Shown here in pieces: positions 53,350 through 62,903 of a stretch of DNA of 64,000 nucleotides. The notes under the pieces were generated by a model that saw nothing but the letters and a program-made list of their open reading frames with translations, had not been told where the DNA came from and searched no databases. The stretch lies in the NCBI GenBank assembly GCA_913775095.1, contig CAJYIW010000017.1, forward strand, positions 124,001-188,000, written 5' to 3'. The DNA is from an uncultured Siphonobacter sp. Lineage in GTDB: Bacteria; Bacteroidota; Bacteroidia; Cytophagales; Spirosomataceae. Position numbers and translations under genes: made by a program. Every line of letters begins with the position of its first letter. Position 1 is the first letter of the stretch.

Positions 53350-53720
53350 AATGTTTCCTTGAGTTTATCTTTTAACTCTCCAAAGTTCAGCGGTTTAGTT
53401 AAAAAATCGTTCGCTCCGAGCTCCAGAGCCTGAGCGTGGGTTTCCTCATCGCCATACGCCGTAATCATCATGACCACGGGCGGGGAATGGGGATGCGTCT
53501 GGCGAATGGATTGCAACAGCTCCAGCCCACTCATGCCGGGCATATTGATATCCGAGAGGATCAGTACAATTTCAGAATCTTCTTTTTCGAGGCAGCTCAG
53601 GGCTTCTTCCCCGGAAAACGTAAAAAAGAAACGAAATTCTCCGTTTCTGATTTCCCGGCGAAACCGTTGTTCAAACAGGGTTTGAACGTCTCTTTCATCA
53701 TCAACTACTAAAATATTCAT
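53346..53720 (-). CDS. Single-domain response regulator (receiver only)
   Basis: The 124-residue receiver has the acidic pair at residues 7-8 (VVDDE), the phospho-acceptor D57 in LILSDINMPGMSG, the Thr/Ser position in MITAYGD and the conserved Lys in LTKPL. There is no output domain, so it acts as a phosphate shuttle or sink, or by protein contact. Gene order kinase (20 nt upstream), this receiver, then receiver-cyclase (4-nt overlap) suggests a phosphorelay in which two receivers share one kinase. Its sequence resembles the receiver of the cyclase protein closely, as if one arose from the other. Confidence 0.93.
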   Translation of the reverse strand: MNILVVDDERDVQTLFEQRFRREIRNGEFRFFFTFSGEEALSCLEKEDSEIVLILSDINMPGMSGLELLQSIRQTHPHSPPVVMMITAYGDEETHAQALELGANDFLTKPLNFGELKDKLKETL

Positions 53721-53740
53721 GGATATGGATTTTCTGCCGG

Positions 53741-55093
53741 TTAGCGGGGCAGGCGAATAATAAATTCCGTACAGGTACCCTCCTGCGTCACTACTTCGAG
53801 GCTGCCGCCGTGGCCTTTGGTAATGATGTCATAACTCAGGGAAAGTCCCAGACCCGTTCCCTGACCCGTGGGTTTGGTCGTAAAGAAGGGCTGAAAAATC
53901 TTCTGCTTTACGCTGTCAGGCATGCCCGTACCGTTGTCGCGAATGCGAATGATCACCTGTCCGGGACGGCTTTGGGTAACAATCCAGACGGTTGGGTCAT
54001 AGCCCTGCGGTTGCTGACGCTTTTTTTCGGAGACGGCGTAAAAGGCGTTGGTAAGCATATTGAGTAACACCCGGCCCAAATCCTGAGGTAAGACGTTGAC
54101 TTTTCCCAGGGTTGGGTCCAGTTCGGTCACCATCTTGGCATTAAACGTCTTATCCTTGGCTCGTAATCCGTGGTAAGCCAGTCGCAGGTATTCGTCGGCC
54201 ATGGCATTGAGATCGACATTCTCTTTCTGACCGGAGGAAGTTCGGGAATGCTGGAGCATGCCTTTCACGATGCTATCGGCCCGTTTGCCATGGTGCTGAA
54301 TTTTCTGAAGATTTTGCTCGATATCGGATAACAGATCAGTAATCAGTTCAACATCCCGTTCGGGCTTCTGAGATTCTTCCCGCAACTCTTCGACCAGCTC
54401 AACGCTTACTTCCGAGAAGTTGTTAACGAAGTTTAGAGGGTTCTGAATTTCGTGGGCAATGCCAGCGGTCAATTCCCCCAGTGAAGCCATTTTTTCCGCA
54501 TGAATCAATTGATTCTGAGTAGCTTTCAAATGGTTCAGAGCTTTCTCGAGTTCCTCTTTCTGCAAGGTTAATTCCGCGGTTCTTTCGGCCACCAGCACTT
54601 CCAGCTGACTGCGTTGTTCTTCCGTAACCCGACCCAGTTCTTCCTGTTTTTCCAGTTTTAAACGCTCGGCTTCCAGGGCTTTTTCCTGCTTTCGATTGTT
54701 GAGCCACAGAATAAAAACCCATATAAAGGCAAAAAACTTACCGGCTTCAAAAAACGCATCGTACTGATGATAGAAATCGGTGGAAATCATGCGGATCAAT
54801 TCGCCCACCAGCGTGATGGCTACGTAGGGAAGCAGGGCCAGTGAAGTCGAACGAACGGGCTCAAACTCCTCCCTTTTATGACTCGTCCACACCAGAAAAG
54901 CCAGATATGCCGGCCAGACCAAACGAAAGATATCCAGGTCATCGAAGATGAACTGCATGCCAAAAAGCCCTAAGGTAAAGTATCGAACCGAAACGATTAG
55001 CCGATCAAGTTCAGGGTATTTGGCTTCTGATTGAATCGCTTTTCTAACGTAGTTAATAAAGAAAAAAGCAATCAGAAATGAGGTAGTAGACAT
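53741..55093 (-). CDS. Membrane sensor histidine kinase
   Basis: The N-terminal 130 residues hold about four hydrophobic helices with short loops (SLALLPYVAITLVGELIRM and FFAFIWVFILWL among them) rather than a large periplasmic sensor. A coiled coil (about 135-200) leads to a HisKA domain with H214 in AGIAHEIQNPLNF and a HATPase_c domain with RIRDNGTGMP and GTGLGLSLSYDI. The last motif (PFFTTKPTGQGTGLGLS) is typical of kinases whose partners are CheY-like proteins. It heads the operon with a receiver, a receiver-cyclase and an HD hydrolase, so it presumably controls cAMP formation in response to a membrane-sensed signal. Confidence 0.92.
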   Translation of the reverse strand: MSTTSFLIAFFFINYVRKAIQSEAKYPELDRLIVSVRYFTLGLFGMQFIFDDLDIFRLVWPAYLAFLVWTSHKREEFEPVRSTSLALLPYVAITLVGELIRMISTDFYHQYDAFFEAGKFFAFIWVFILWLNNRKQEKALEAERLKLEKQEELGRVTEEQRSQLEVLVAERTAELTLQKEELEKALNHLKATQNQLIHAEKMASLGELTAGIAHEIQNPLNFVNNFSEVSVELVEELREESQKPERDVELITDLLSDIEQNLQKIQHHGKRADSIVKGMLQHSRTSSGQKENVDLNAMADEYLRLAYHGLRAKDKTFNAKMVTELDPTLGKVNVLPQDLGRVLLNMLTNAFYAVSEKKRQQPQGYDPTVWIVTQSRPGQVIIRIRDNGTGMPDSVKQKIFQPFFTTKPTGQGTGLGLSLSYDIITKGHGGSLEVVTQEGTCTEFIIRLPR

Positions 55094-55412
55094 AGCTGAA
55101 TCAGAGAGGGGACCTGGTACTGAACATAAGGATTGACTAAAATAAGAGGAAGGACTCGCTTTTCAAGCAATAGAAGACATGTTTTACGCATGGTCCGCAA
55201 AAGCAGGTAATGATTTCCTGATTCTTATAAAAGAGCAGGATAAATTGGGGAATATTTTACCGTTTACGGAATGGCACTGATTTTCAAGGGAAACGGTTAA
55301 TAAATATCGAACTTTGATAAGCAATAGTGGAATTGCCAAAGCGAAAGGCTGGTAAATGTACCTACTAAGTATATAATTTAAACTTATAGATGTAGATTTG
55401 CTAGAAAAGGAG
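55094..55412. other. Divergent promoter region between kinase operon and receiver pair
   Basis: The 319 nt are AT-rich, especially near 55370. I find no exact TAnnTTTG box, no hairpin and no credible gene. It must contain both divergent promoters, so shared regulation of the two receiver groups is possible. Confidence 0.5.
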
Positions 55413-55871
55413 ATGATTTCTCCGATAATTGCAACGATCCCTTTGCCAGCATATTCAAAACCATTAGTCATTTTGATTGTCGAGGATGATGAAGATGACC
55501 GAGAATTATTACAGATCGCATTTAATGAAGGAAATTATAAGGGAGAACTAGTATTCGCTAATGACGGGGAGCACGCCTGGCAATTATTGAAAAACGGCGA
55601 GGTGGATCCCTCTCTTTTATTACTCGACATTAACATGCCGCGATTGAACGGAATGGAATTTCTCGAACGGATTAAATCCTCAGCGGAATTCAAGGCCCTG
55701 CCTATTCTGATGTTTACCACCTCCTCTAATGAAACGATGATTCGTCAGGCGTATGAATTAGGGGCAAACAGTTACGTCGTTAAGCCACAGAATTTCCAGC
55801 GGCTTACCGAAATATGGGATCAGGTTTACTCCTACTGGACTCAGATGATTCAGTTGCCCTTTCGGGAGTAA
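55413..55871 (+). CDS. Single-domain response regulator (Rcp1-like)
   Basis: I start at 55413 (MISPIIATIPL); an AGGAG lies directly against the ATG, too close for a normal ribosome binding site, but the TTG upstream looks no better. Residues from about 20 form a receiver: VEDDEDDREL, the phospho-acceptor Asp in LLLLDINMPRLNG, Thr in MFTTSSN and Lys in VVKPQ. The insert-rich pattern is that of cyanobacterial Rcp1-type receivers, which usually pair with phytochrome-like or cytosolic kinases. The neighbouring gene at 55906 encodes a second receiver of the same type, and both lack output domains. A kinase such as 31843-35271 is a possible partner. Confidence 0.9.
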   Translation: MISPIIATIPLPAYSKPLVILIVEDDEDDRELLQIAFNEGNYKGELVFANDGEHAWQLLKNGEVDPSLLLLDINMPRLNGMEFLERIKSSAEFKALPILMFTTSSNETMIRQAYELGANSYVVKPQNFQRLTEIWDQVYSYWTQMIQLPFRE

Positions 55872-55905
55872 GCGTTGATACACAAACCTTTCTAGGAAAA
55901 TTCAA

Positions 55906-56340
55906 ATGGCAGACAAACCTTTGTTAATGGTTGTTGAGGACGATCCTGACCATCGTTTTATAATGAACTGGAGCTATCAGAAAAGTACCCAGCTCTGTAG
56001 CTTATTATTCGCCGAGGACGCCGAACAGGCCTTATTATATCTGGATGATCTACCCACGTACCCAAGTCTGATGTTGCTGGACTACCAGCTTCCGGGTCTG
56101 GACGGAGTAGAACTGCTGAAGCAAATCAGGCGATCAGCCAAATGGAAATATCTGCCGGTGGTTATGTTTTCGCAGTTTCCCCGTAAAGAGATCATTGAAC
56201 ATGCCTACGAAAATGGAGCGAATGCGTTCGTCACCAAACCGCAGGACAGAGGAGATTTCCTGCACATCTGGAATACGGTGTTTGACTTCTGGAACAAGCA
56301 CTCCCAGTTGCCCAAAGCAACGGACGATATGCGTCGATAG
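55906..56340 (+). CDS. Single-domain response regulator (Rcp1-like), second copy
   Basis: The 144-residue receiver has VEDDPDHRF at the start, phospho-acceptor D59 in LMLLDYQLPGLDGVEL and Lys in VTKPQD. The sequence after the Asp (IRRSAKWKYLPVVMFSQFPRKEIIEHAYENGANAF) parallels the preceding gene, with Ser in place of the Thr. It lies 34 nt downstream on the same strand and so is probably co-transcribed. With no output domain it likely acts by binding a target protein. A terminator follows at 56363. Confidence 0.9.
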   Translation: MADKPLLMVVEDDPDHRFIMNWSYQKSTQLCSLLFAEDAEQALLYLDDLPTYPSLMLLDYQLPGLDGVELLKQIRRSAKWKYLPVVMFSQFPRKEIIEHAYENGANAFVTKPQDRGDFLHIWNTVFDFWNKHSQLPKATDDMRR

Positions 56341-56362
56341 GCAAGTCCGCTGGATGTTAGCC

Positions 56363-56386
56363 AAGCCCCGATCGGGGCTTTTTTAT
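56363..56386 (+). terminator. Terminator after the receiver pair
   Basis: AAGCCCCG and CGGGGCTT form a palindromic stem followed by a run of T, 22 nt after the stop. Confidence 0.85.
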
Positions 56387-56433
56387 TTTCAGGACTTCCC
56401 CAGACAGCATTAGAGTATACGAAGGAATAGTAT

Positions 56434-56441
56434 TACTTTTG
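56434..56441 (+). promoter_or_regulatory. Candidate -7 box (TACTTTTG) for the sensor-regulator gene
   Basis: It matches TAnnTTTG exactly, 116 nt before the ATG at 56558. No TTTG element is present at the expected distance upstream, so support is partial. Confidence 0.3.
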
Positions 56442-56557
56442 ATAGTTATACAGGCGACAGCAGATCGCCTTTTTTAGTGAACAGACGCTAGGTCAGGTAA
56501 CGCAGGGAAATAGAAAATTTCCGAAATGCGGGGTAATAAAAGCTCTATGCCGCTCTC

Positions 56558-59434
56558 ATGGCTTTACGAAAATATCTGAAAACCAGTAGCCTCCTCCTCG
56601 GCTTGTTTCTGGGGATTTGTCAGGCAGCTTTGGCTCAACAACGACTTTCCAGCCCACAGATTATCCATTACAACAGCGGGGATTACAAAGCGGGTATGCA
56701 AAACTGGGATGTAGCTCAGGATGCCCGGGGCATTATGTATTTTGGCAACAACGAGGGGTTATTGACCTTCAACGGCCACTTCTGGAATACTTATCCGTTA
56801 GCGAATCACACGGCGGTACGTTCACTGGAAATAGCTGCCAGTCAGCGGATCTACGTGGGAGGGCTTGGCGAAATCGGTTATTATGAACCTTCCGTCAACG
56901 GAATTCTCCGCTATCATTCCCTCCTGTCTCTCGTCCCCCCCAAAGACCGGGATTTTGGGGATGTATGGCATGTGTGTATCTCTGGCAACGACGTGTTTTT
57001 TCAGTCCCTGAAGCAGATCATGCATTTTCAGGAAGGGAAAATGACCCTATACAAACCCGAGAACGCCTGGATTTTCATGGGCAAAGCTCAGGGTAGGGTA
57101 TATGCACAGCAGATTAATAAAGGTCTGTTCAGCTTTCAGGGAGGTCAATGGAAACTCCTTTCCAGCGATCCGGTCTTTGGGCAGCATAGCCTGACGTCCA
57201 TTCATGCCGCTGGAAACGACACTCTTCAGCTCACTACGCTGCAAAACGGTATGTATCAGTGGCACGCCGGAAAATTAAGTCCCAGAAAAACATCGGCTGA
57301 TGCGACGTTCCTGACGGATCGCATCTACTGTGCGTCCGCCATTGGTCAGGGGCAGTATGCCCTGGGAACTAACTCTTCCGGCCTGTATATTCTTAATCAG
57401 TCGGGAAAAATAACGCAAAAATATACCTCAGCGGAAGGACTTCAGAATCCCAACGTCCGGGGCATCTGGCTGGATAAAAATCAGAACCTGTGGCTGGCTC
57501 TGAATGATGGCATTGACTGCGTCTCCCTGAACAGTCCAATTCAGTATATATATCCGCGTGGATCCCAGCCCACCACAGGGTATGCCATGGCGAAGGTAGG
57601 GAACCTCCTGTATGCGGGTACTTCCAATGGTCTGTTCGTGGCGAAACTGGATAACTCTTCTGGTGATTTAAGCCAAGCCCAGGGCTCGTTTCAGGAATTA
57701 CCGGAAGGAAAAGGGCAGGTCTGGCGACTGGACCTGATCGGCAAGGATTTGTTCATGGGTCACGAAAATGGCTTATTTAAAATTCAGCAACAGCAATTGA
57801 CCGAGATCGGCAACTTGCCCGGTACCTGGGCCTGGAGCCCTTTTTCAGCCGGGCAATACATCATTGGTACCTACGACGGCCTGCGGCGAATGTCTCCTCC
57901 CGCCTCTACCGGGGAGATTACGGGCCTGCGGGAATCCTTACGTTTTTTGTACGTCGATTCTACGGAGCACACCATCTGGTCGTCTCACCCCAGCCGGGGC
58001 GTTTTTAGAATGAAATGGAAACCCGATCATTCCGAACTGACGTCAGTAAGGCTGTATACGCAGGCGGATGGCTTGCCTTCCCATTTGTATAACTACGTGT
58101 ATCAGGCCAGAGAGCGAATGGTGGTAGCCACGGAAAAGGGTATTTATGAATTCAGTCCGAAGGACAATCGGTTTCATCCCTCCCCGTTTTTTCAGAAGCT
58201 TCTGGGCCCGCAGTCCATTCAGTATCTCAAAGAAGATGCTCAGGGAAACCTATGGTTTGTGAATCACAAGCGGCTGGGCTTCGTAGACAGGAGTACGGGA
58301 GATCAACCGCAAATCGTGTATTTCCCGGAGTTGACCGGTCGGCTGGTCGGAGGATTTGAATCCATTTATCCCATCGATGACGAGAACATTTTTGTAGGAA
58401 GCAATCGCGGCTTCGTGCACATCAATTACCGGCAGTATCAGCAGCAAATTCAGAAACCATCCATTTTTCTGAATGCAGTGAAAGTGACGGGAACCCGGGA
58501 CAGCCTGATTTTTGGCGGGTATCCGGGGAAAGAACAGCGGCTGAATCTGAGCTCGGGCATGAATTCACTGGTATTCGAATTCACCGCCCCGAATTACATT
58601 CATCAGAATACCACCGAATACAGTTACCAGCTTCAGGGGATCGATACGGAATGGTCAGCCTGGAGTACAAAAACCGAAAAAGCGTACACCAACCTTCCCT
58701 GGGGAAACTATACCTTTCGGGTCAAGGGCCGTACGAATCTGGGTCAGGAATCGGACGTCATTACGTATGCCTTTTTCATTGAGCCCGCCTGGTACGAAAG
58801 TTACTGGGCTTACGGTATCTACGCCCTGGTGCTGGCGGGTATTTTGTATCAGTTCTTTGCCTGGCAGCGACGAAAACACCGGGCGGAGCAAAAACAGCTA
58901 ACCTATCTCCATCAACTGGAACTGGATCGAACGGAAAAGGAACTCGTTCGTCTCCAGAATCAGCAGTTGGAAGCAGATGTGGAGTTTAAAAACAAAGAGC
59001 TGGCCGCCATGACCATGCAGCTGGTGCAACGCGGCGAAGTGCTGGGAAAAGTGAAGGATGTCGTCAGTACGCTGGCAAAAAAACAGGACATTAAAGACAG
59101 CATATTAAGCTTTCGGCAGGTGCTGCGTCTGATTCGGGATGTGGAAAGTAAAGATGCGGACTGGGGACAGTTTACGTTACACTTCAACACGGTAAATGAC
59201 GATTTCTTCCATTTGCTTAGACAAAAGTATCCCGAGCTTACGCCCAACGATTTGAAATTATGTGCTTACCTGAAGATGAATCTTTCGTCGAAAGAAATCG
59301 CCCGATTGATGAATGTTACCGTTAAAGCCATTGAAATCGGAAGGTATCGCCTGAGAAAAAAACTAAATCTGGATTCGGACGTTAACCTTTATGAATTCCT
59401 GATTGATCTGGCCAAAGAACGAAGAGTTAACTAG
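56558..59434 (+). CDS. Membrane-spanning sensor-regulator: periplasmic propellers, Y_Y_Y domain, LuxR-type HTH
   Basis: The signal sequence MALRKYLKTSSLLLGLF to AALAQQ is followed by propeller-type repeats (Reg_prop blocks such as NVRGIWLDKNQNLWLALNDGI) and a Y_Y_Y domain near 660-735 (YSYQLQGIDTEWSAWS). One transmembrane helix lies at about 748-770 and a coiled coil at about 775-820. The C-terminal helix-turn-helix (LTPNDLKLCAYLKMNLSSKEIARLMNVTVKAIEIGRYRLRKKLNL) is of LuxR/GerE type. It looks like a hybrid two-component protein without the kinase and receiver: a one-component regulator that should sense a ligand in the periplasm and act on DNA directly. It lies immediately upstream of a SusC/SusD pair, its likely target. 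Confidence 0.9.
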   Translation: MALRKYLKTSSLLLGLFLGICQAALAQQRLSSPQIIHYNSGDYKAGMQNWDVAQDARGIMYFGNNEGLLTFNGHFWNTYPLANHTAVRSLEIAASQRIYVGGLGEIGYYEPSVNGILRYHSLLSLVPPKDRDFGDVWHVCISGNDVFFQSLKQIMHFQEGKMTLYKPENAWIFMGKAQGRVYAQQINKGLFSFQGGQWKLLSSDPVFGQHSLTSIHAAGNDTLQLTTLQNGMYQWHAGKLSPRKTSADATFLTDRIYCASAIGQGQYALGTNSSGLYILNQSGKITQKYTSAEGLQNPNVRGIWLDKNQNLWLALNDGIDCVSLNSPIQYIYPRGSQPTTGYAMAKVGNLLYAGTSNGLFVAKLDNSSGDLSQAQGSFQELPEGKGQVWRLDLIGKDLFMGHENGLFKIQQQQLTEIGNLPGTWAWSPFSAGQYIIGTYDGLRRMSPPASTGEITGLRESLRFLYVDSTEHTIWSSHPSRGVFRMKWKPDHSELTSVRLYTQADGLPSHLYNYVYQARERMVVATEKGIYEFSPKDNRFHPSPFFQKLLGPQSIQYLKEDAQGNLWFVNHKRLGFVDRSTGDQPQIVYFPELTGRLVGGFESIYPIDDENIFVGSNRGFVHINYRQYQQQIQKPSIFLNAVKVTGTRDSLIFGGYPGKEQRLNLSSGMNSLVFEFTAPNYIHQNTTEYSYQLQGIDTEWSAWSTKTEKAYTNLPWGNYTFRVKGRTNLGQESDVITYAFFIEPAWYESYWAYGIYALVLAGILYQFFAWQRRKHRAEQKQLTYLHQLELDRTEKELVRLQNQQLEADVEFKNKELAAMTMQLVQRGEVLGKVKDVVSTLAKKQDIKDSILSFRQVLRLIRDVESKDADWGQFTLHFNTVNDDFFHLLRQKYPELTPNDLKLCAYLKMNLSSKEIARLMNVTVKAIEIGRYRLRKKLNLDSDVNLYEFLIDLAKERRVN

Positions 59435-59776
59435 TCATGTGGTAAGAGCAGCATTCCTTAAACCGACGTATAAAACGCCGGTTTTTTCAGTTTTTAAAGT
59501 GTTGATCTGACACTCGTAAGCTCTGAAAATGATATTCAGGGTTCTATTTATTATAAATAAAGTTATATAACTACATCAATTAATAAAGGGCTGGTTCACA
59601 GATCATTACAAGTGGGATGTAGTAGTAAAGTAGTGGTAAAATCGTTTATAAAGGGTTGATAAACCGGGTTTGGTAGTGTTTATGTAGGGGTGGTAAAATG
59701 ATCGGTTTTGAGCAGGCTGCCTCTAATTTCGATGCCACAATTACTTGTTTCATTCTTTCTTAAACGCAATCATCGG
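59435..59776 (+). other. Intergenic region before the fourth SusC gene
   Basis: The 342 nt contain a terminator (listed separately) and an AT-rich stretch. The sequence GTGGTAAAAT occurs twice (59633-59642 and 59690-59699), 57 nt apart, the second about 80 nt before the SusC start. These may be binding sites for the upstream regulator; support is weak. Confidence 0.4.
59459..59488 (+). terminator. Terminator of the sensor-regulator gene
   Basis: AAACCG-CG and CG-CGGTTT pair with one mismatch around a TATAAAA loop, then a T-run begins, 25 nt after the stop. Confidence 0.75.
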
Positions 59777-62700
59777 ATGATGAGAAAATTTACACTCTTG
59801 TTAAGCCTGATAAGCCTCATGGCTGGTTTCTTAGGAGTTGCCGCTCAGGTCCTGACCGTTACGGGTAAGGTAACCGCCAAGAGCGATGGAGGCCCGCTGG
59901 TGGGGGTTTCCGTATTAGTGCAGGGTACCACCACGGGAGCTACTTCCGATGCCTCGGGGAATTACCGGGTAAATGTAACCGGCCCGGATGCTGTGCTGAT
60001 TTTTACCCAGGTAGGGATGAAACGGCAAACGCAGTCCGTGGGCAACCGCACCCAGATTGACGTCGTACTGGAAGAGGATGCGGGCAATCTGGAAGAAGTC
60101 GTCGTTGTAGGCTACGGGGCTCAGAAAAAAAGCGTAGTGACCGGAGCCATTTCCAGCGTCAAAGCTTCGGATCTGGCCACCATGCCCATTACCCGCGTGG
60201 ATGAGGCCTTACAGGGTCGTGCGTCCGGGTTAACCATTACGCAAAGTTCGGGCCAGCCCGGAGCTAACTCTTCGGTACGGGTTCGGGGTTTAACTACGCT
60301 GAATAACAACGATCCCCTCTGGGTGATTGACGGAGTAGTCGTGGACAATGGCGGCATTGGGTATCTGAATCAATCGGACATTGAGTCGATTGAAGTATTG
60401 AAAGACGCGGCTTCACAGGCCATCTACGGAGCAAGAGCAGCGGCCGGGGTAATTCTGGTCACTACAAAAAAAGGAAAAGCGGGTAGCATTCAGGTCAGCT
60501 ACAACGGGTTTTATGGCGTTTCTTCACCGGCTAAAAAGCTGAATCTGCTCAACGCTACTCAATACGCTACCATTCGAAACGAGTCACTGGTCAATGCGGG
60601 CCGACAGCCCCTGTTCGCCAATCCTCAGTCATTGGGTCAGGGAACCGACTGGCAGTCTGTGATTTTCAACAACAGTGCCCGTCGCCAGAATCACGAGCTG
60701 AGTATCAGCGGAGGTGGCGAGAAATCGACGTTTTATTTATCACTGGGGTATATTGATCAGGAAGGAATCGTGGCTACGCCCATTTCCGAATACAAACGTC
60801 TGAACCTGCGATTGAACTCCACCCACAAGCTGGCCAAGTGGCTGACCTTCGGACAAAACCTGGGTTATGCTCGTGAGAAAAACGTAGGTCTGGGCAATAC
60901 CAATAGTGAATTTGGCGGCCCCTTAAGCTCGGCTATCAACCTGGATCCCTTAACGCCGACGGTGGTGACGGATCCCGCCGAAGCCGCTGCATACACCAAT
61001 GTAGGAATTCGCCGCGATGCGAACGGTAACCCTTACGGCATTTCCAGATACGTAGCTCAGGAAATCACAAACCCACTGGCGTATATGCAGACCCGTTTGG
61101 GTAACAATGGCTGGTCGGATAACATCGTAGGAAATGCATACCTGGAAGCAGAACCCATTAAAGGTCTGAAATTACGTTCGACGCTGGGTACCAAACTGGC
61201 CTTCTGGGGTAGCGAAGGCTTCTCTCCGCTGGCGTATCTGAATGCGACGACCATTACTTCGCAAACGTCCTTCACGCGGGTGATGAACCGTCGTCTGGAT
61301 TATAACCTTGAAAATACGATTTCCTACACCCGTGATTTTGATCGTCACAACCTGTCGGTGTTGCTGGGTCAGGGAGCGTATCAGGACAATAACACCTACA
61401 TGACCAGTGTGACGTTCTACAACATTCCCGCCGACAACTTCGAAGATGCATCGCTGAATTACAAACGTCCTACCGATCAGCGTTCGTCGGATGGTTCCGA
61501 AGGAGCTTTGCACCGGGTTAGCTCACTCTTTGCCCGGGTGAATTATAGTTACGACGAGAAATACCTGCTTCAGGCTCTGATTCGTCGCGACGGTTCTTCC
61601 CGTTTTGGAGCGAACAATAAATTTGGGGTGTTCCCTTCGCTGTCTTTAGGCTGGGTACTTTCCCGGGAGGCTTTTTTCCCCCAACAGAACGTGGTTAACT
61701 TCTTCAAGTTACGCGGCGGGTACGGAGTCGTAGGAAACGATGCCATCGGTGATTTTGCCTACCTTTCCACGATTGGAAGCGGACGCAATTACGCCTTCGG
61801 TAACTCCGGAACGTACCTGATTGGTTACAGCCCCAATGCCCCCGCTAACCCGGATCTTCGCTGGGAGCAGACGACGCAAACCAACATTGGTTTCGACGCC
61901 ACGCTGTTCAACAACGTAAGCATGACGCTGGAGTGGTTTAAGAAAGTAACTACGGACGTTCTTCAGAATCCCCGGATTCCGGGTTACGTAGGAGCCATTT
62001 CGAACCCTGCTGCCAACGTAGCCGATATTCAGAATCAGGGAATTGAGCTGGAACTGGGATATAAGAAAAAATTCGGCGATCTGAATTTCTCGCTGAATGG
62101 GAACGTCTCTTACATCAAAAACAAAGTAACTAACCTGGGCCGTGGCATCGAGTACCTCTCGGGCGGTCAGAGCTTCCAGGCCAGCAGTTACCCCATTACC
62201 CGCACGGCGGTGGGCCAGCCCATCAACTCTTTCTTCGGGTTCCGTACCCAGGGAATTTTCCAGAATCAGGGAGAGGTAGAATCATATACCAATGCCGAGG
62301 GTAAAGTGATTCAGCCCAATGCGAAACCGGGTGATTTCCGCTGGGAAGACATCAACGGCGACGGTCAGATTAACGATCAGGATCGTACGTTCCTGGGTAA
62401 TCCTACGCCAACGGTGGGTTATGGCTTTACGCTGAACCTGGGGTATAAAAACTTTGATTTCGTGTTGTTTGGACAGGGAGCCGCCGGTAATAAAATCTTC
62501 CAGGGTTTACGTCGTCTGGATATTCAGCCCGCCAATTACCAGACTTCTGTGTTAGGACGCTGGACGGGTGAAGGTTCTACGAACACGCATCCCCGAATTG
62601 TCGAGGGCGATCCGAACAAAAACTTCCTGAACCCCTCTGATTTTTATCTGGAAGATGGCGGGTATTTCCGCATCAAAACGCTGCAGTTAGGCTATACCAT

Positions 62701-62887
62701 TCCGAAAGCAGTAACCACGAAAATCGGGATGCAGCGGGCCCGCATCTACGTCATGAGCCAGAACCTGCTGACGTTCACCAATTACTCAGGATACGATCCT
62801 GAAATCGGGGGCGGAGTGACGAGCATCGACCGGGGCATTTACCCCCAAGCCCGTTCCTTTATGTTAGGTCTGAACCTGGGATTCTAA
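59777..62887 (+). CDS. SusC/RagA TonB-dependent outer-membrane receptor
   Basis: I choose the ATG at 59777 (MMRKFTLLLSLISLMAGFLGVAAQ), which gives a clean signal peptide; the longer frame upstream begins with TTG. A carboxypeptidase-regulatory-like domain (about 30-100) precedes the TonB-box-like LEEVVVVGYGAQKKSVVTG and a plug with LWVIDGVVVD near 180. The barrel includes the calcium-type loop EDINGDGQINDQDRTFLG. There is no STN domain. The susD gene starts 16 nt after its stop. Control is probably by the LuxR-type sensor-regulator upstream, so this is a self-contained uptake and sensing locus. The cargo is unknown because no degradative enzyme is visible before the window ends. Confidence 0.95.
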   Translation: MMRKFTLLLSLISLMAGFLGVAAQVLTVTGKVTAKSDGGPLVGVSVLVQGTTTGATSDASGNYRVNVTGPDAVLIFTQVGMKRQTQSVGNRTQIDVVLEEDAGNLEEVVVVGYGAQKKSVVTGAISSVKASDLATMPITRVDEALQGRASGLTITQSSGQPGANSSVRVRGLTTLNNNDPLWVIDGVVVDNGGIGYLNQSDIESIEVLKDAASQAIYGARAAAGVILVTTKKGKAGSIQVSYNGFYGVSSPAKKLNLLNATQYATIRNESLVNAGRQPLFANPQSLGQGTDWQSVIFNNSARRQNHELSISGGGEKSTFYLSLGYIDQEGIVATPISEYKRLNLRLNSTHKLAKWLTFGQNLGYAREKNVGLGNTNSEFGGPLSSAINLDPLTPTVVTDPAEAAAYTNVGIRRDANGNPYGISRYVAQEITNPLAYMQTRLGNNGWSDNIVGNAYLEAEPIKGLKLRSTLGTKLAFWGSEGFSPLAYLNATTITSQTSFTRVMNRRLDYNLENTISYTRDFDRHNLSVLLGQGAYQDNNTYMTSVTFYNIPADNFEDASLNYKRPTDQRSSDGSEGALHRVSSLFARVNYSYDEKYLLQALIRRDGSSRFGANNKFGVFPSLSLGWVLSREAFFPQQNVVNFFKLRGGYGVVGNDAIGDFAYLSTIGSGRNYAFGNSGTYLIGYSPNAPANPDLRWEQTTQTNIGFDATLFNNVSMTLEWFKKVTTDVLQNPRIPGYVGAISNPAANVADIQNQGIELELGYKKKFGDLNFSLNGNVSYIKNKVTNLGRGIEYLSGGQSFQASSYPITRTAVGQPINSFFGFRTQGIFQNQGEVESYTNAEGKVIQPNAKPGDFRWEDINGDGQINDQDRTFLGNPTPTVGYGFTLNLGYKNFDFVLFGQGAAGNKIFQGLRRLDIQPANYQTSVLGRWTGEGSTNTHPRIVEGDPNKNFLNPSDFYLEDGGYFRIKTLQLGYTIPKAVTTKIGMQRARIYVMSQNLLTFTNYSGYDPEIGGGVTSIDRGIYPQARSFMLGLNLGF

Positions 62888-62903
62888 TCTGAAAAATTCT
62901 GTA

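Noticed and set aside
55184-55471. Minus-strand frame between the kinase and receiver genes
   Set aside because: It overlaps the real receiver start and has no homology-like motifs; AT-rich intergenic DNA readily gives such frames.
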